From positions 43,546 to 107,545 of the forward strand of contig JACKDN010000027.1 of assembly GCA_020633465.1 (NCBI GenBank): 64,000 nucleotides of DNA. The letters are read 5' to 3'. A model generated the notes under the pieces. The model searched no databases and was not told the DNA's origin. It saw only the letters and a list, made by a program, of their open reading frames with translations. The DNA comes from Myxococcales bacterium. GTDB lineage: Bacteria > Myxococcota_A > Bradymonadia > UBA7976 > UBA1532. The position numbers and the translations under genes were made by a program. The stretch's first letter is position 1. Every line of letters starts with the position of its first letter. Positions 62,799 to 64,000 of the stretch are shown piece after piece.

Positions 62799-63722
62799 TC
62801 ACCCGCCGACGCGGAAGGGCACCGCGACGCGGCTGGCGCGCACCAGCGTGAGGGGGCCGAAGCGACGCGACTCGCCGAAGGTGAGCCCGAACCAGTAATC
62901 ACCGGGGGGGAGCGTTCGATCGATCGCCGCCGGCGCGCTGTGCGGGCGGTCGGTCCAGAACGACCACGCCGGGCGCCACGGACTGCGCACCGGGGCCGGT
63001 ACGATCCACGCGCCGAGCGTTCGGGGCTCCCACGGCTGGTGCGTCGGCGAGCGGTAGTCTTCGAAGCGCAGTGTCGGCCTCGGGCCGGTGATCTCACCGG
63101 GGGCGGGCGACTCGACGCGCGGCGCGCCGAACGCGGTGACGCCACCGAGCACGAAGGGCAGCGTCGTCGTTCGATCGGTCCCAAGCTCGATCCAGTAGGC
63201 GCCCTCGTCGAGAGGCGCGGCGCGCTCGGGCCCCTCGAGCTCGTAGAAGTGGCCGCCGTCGTCTTCGGGCTCGACGCTCCAGGCGCCCACGCCGGCCGCG
63301 CTGTCGAGCACCACCGCGTCGCCGCGCAGCACCCTCAGCCCCCGCACCGTGTCGGCCGCGTCGGCGACGCCGCGCACGGCGAGCTGCCAGGTGACGCCGG
63401 TGGGCTCCTGCTTGCGCAGGTGCATCACGCGCAGATCCCGCACGCCCTCGGGCAGCGCCTCGGCGGCGGGCAGGCGGCCGCCGCCCGCCGCGTAGCCCGC
63501 CTCGAGCAACGCCAGCGCGTTCGCGCGCGCCAGGTCGCTCGCGTCGGACAGCGCGAGGGTCGCGTGGACGCGCGCGGCCATCCGCTCCAGATCACCCTCG
63601 CGGTAGGCGGCGTGCGCTTCGAGCAGGGGCGCGGGCGCCTCGACGGGCACCGGGCGTGGCGGCGCGTCGGATGGCTCGCAGGCGGCCAGCATCATCAGGC
63701 AGCAGGTCAGCAGGGATCGCAT
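62799..63722 (-). CDS. lipoprotein of unknown function
   Basis: 307 residues: lipobox LAAC (C15), a Pro/Ala linker, a helical region (about 35-80), then beta-rich sequence in two parts with DEGAYWIELGTDR and PPGDYWFGLTFGESRR, the pattern of small beta-sandwich domains in envelope proteins. The first part GVRDLRVMHLRKQEPTGVTWQL has no clear match. Its promoter region contains a Pho-box-like direct repeat that lies between this gene and the OmpR/PhoB-type regulator on the same strand, so it may belong to that regulon or operon (70-base gap). The function is not known. Confidence 0.65.
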   Translation of the reverse strand: MRSLLTCCLMMLAACEPSDAPPRPVPVEAPAPLLEAHAAYREGDLERMAARVHATLALSDASDLARANALALLEAGYAAGGGRLPAAEALPEGVRDLRVMHLRKQEPTGVTWQLAVRGVADAADTVRGLRVLRGDAVVLDSAAGVGAWSVEPEDDGGHFYELEGPERAAPLDEGAYWIELGTDRTTTLPFVLGGVTAFGAPRVESPAPGEITGPRPTLRFEDYRSPTHQPWEPRTLGAWIVPAPVRSPWRPAWSFWTDRPHSAPAAIDRTLPPGDYWFGLTFGESRRFGPLTLVRASRVAVPFRVGG

Positions 63723-63780
63723 CGGATGTCTCTCCGGGCTTCGTTCGGGGCCCGAGCATCGCTCACCCGGCGCGAACGAA

Positions 63781-63797
63781 CGTCAGCGCAGCGTCAG
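63781..63797 (-). promoter_or_regulatory. Pho-box-like direct repeat
   Basis: On the minus strand CTGACG (63797-63792) and CTGACG (63786-63781), with a period of 11 bp, as in CTGTCA direct repeats of PhoB boxes. It begins within the stop codon of the OmpR/PhoB-type regulator and lies 59 bases upstream of the lipoprotein start. Confidence 0.5.
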
Positions 63798-64000
63798 TTA
63801 TCGGCGAGCTCTCGCACCAGGCGGTAGCCGACGCCGCGCAGCGACTCGATCAGCTCGGGCCGCGTCTTCTGCCGCAGCTGCAGCACGTGCGTGTCGACGG
63901 TGCGCGTGGTGGGGAAGCTGTCGTATCCCCACACCCGGTTGAGGATCTCGTCGCGCGTGAACACTCGGCCCGGGTTGCGGACGAACAGCGTCAGCAGGTC
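63794..64000 (-). CDS. OmpR/PhoB-type response regulator, C-terminal part only
   Basis: The last 68 residues are visible: LLTLFVRNPGRVFTRDEIL, WGYDSFPTTRTVDTHVLQLRQK and LRGVGYRLV, the winged helix of the OmpR/PhoB class with recognition helix (TVDTHVLQLRQK) and hairpin. The N-terminal receiver is beyond the right edge. The protein likely binds direct repeats with 11-bp period, such as the element just after it. The downstream lipoprotein could be its target. Confidence 0.85.
   Translation of the reverse strand, partial: DLLTLFVRNPGRVFTRDEILNRVWGYDSFPTTRTVDTHVLQLRQKTRPELIESLRGVGYRLVRELADN

Overview
The window is a GC-rich chromosomal segment from a proteobacterium-like predator or soil bacterium, most probably a member of the Myxococcota. 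The grounds are very high GC, overlapping start/stop operons, five Hanks-type protein kinase or pseudokinase genes in 64 kb (two fused to sulfatase-modifying-factor domains), a MYXO-CTERM-like sorting signal, a PATAN/DUF4388 protein, many lipoproteins and large PAS hybrid histidine kinases. No rRNA, tRNA or CRISPR array was recognised.

Left part (1-15 kb): the 5' end of a leftward membrane protein with a pilin-like segment; a rightward signalling operon (pseudokinase-FGE receptor, AAA ATPase with helical repeats, exported beta protein, active Ser/Thr kinase); then a leftward run with a second pseudokinase, a TolB/CsgG-like exported protein, an RNase Y, a small lipoprotein, a zinc-ribbon tail-anchored protein and a di-haem cytochrome c-like lipoprotein. 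Three of these are interrupted by apparent single-base indels and the first receptor shows a compensating pair, whereas nothing comparable was seen after 15 kb.

15-32 kb: a DUF3419/BtaA-like protein, a HEAT-repeat exported protein and a HAMP protein; a 13-repeat cysteine-rich lipoprotein; a PATAN-J-like-TPR-CPBP fusion protease with two receiver proteins in one operon; a dedicated exosortase next to a tiny PEP-CTERM-like substrate; Lnt, a membrane protein and a kinase-PEGA-FGE protein in a coupled leftward operon; Uma2 and HEAT proteins.

32-53 kb: TrmB, a second Uma2, a thiolase with an IPMS-like DRE-TIM enzyme, a secreted protein with a transglutaminase-like Cys/His pair, two PAS hybrid histidine kinases with almost the same catalytic core, an AEC transporter, a polytopic Ser/Thr kinase, an ArsR regulator with two SRPBCC proteins, and two related envelope proteins, one of which carries an internal MYXO-CTERM-like signal.

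53-61 kb is a leftward defence island: hsdM-hsdS-hsdR of a type I restriction-modification system, preceded by two coupled genes (unknown helical protein and a MazF/PemK-like small protein). The island lies between an intact lipoprotein gene and a fragment matching the 3' end of that same lipoprotein family, so it looks inserted. The right end holds an FMN glutamate-synthase-like protein, a lipoprotein and the end of an OmpR/PhoB regulator with a Pho-box-like element.

A recurrent regulatory theme is a -10 hexamer placed exactly 8 nt before an ATG (four places), which implies leaderless transcripts.
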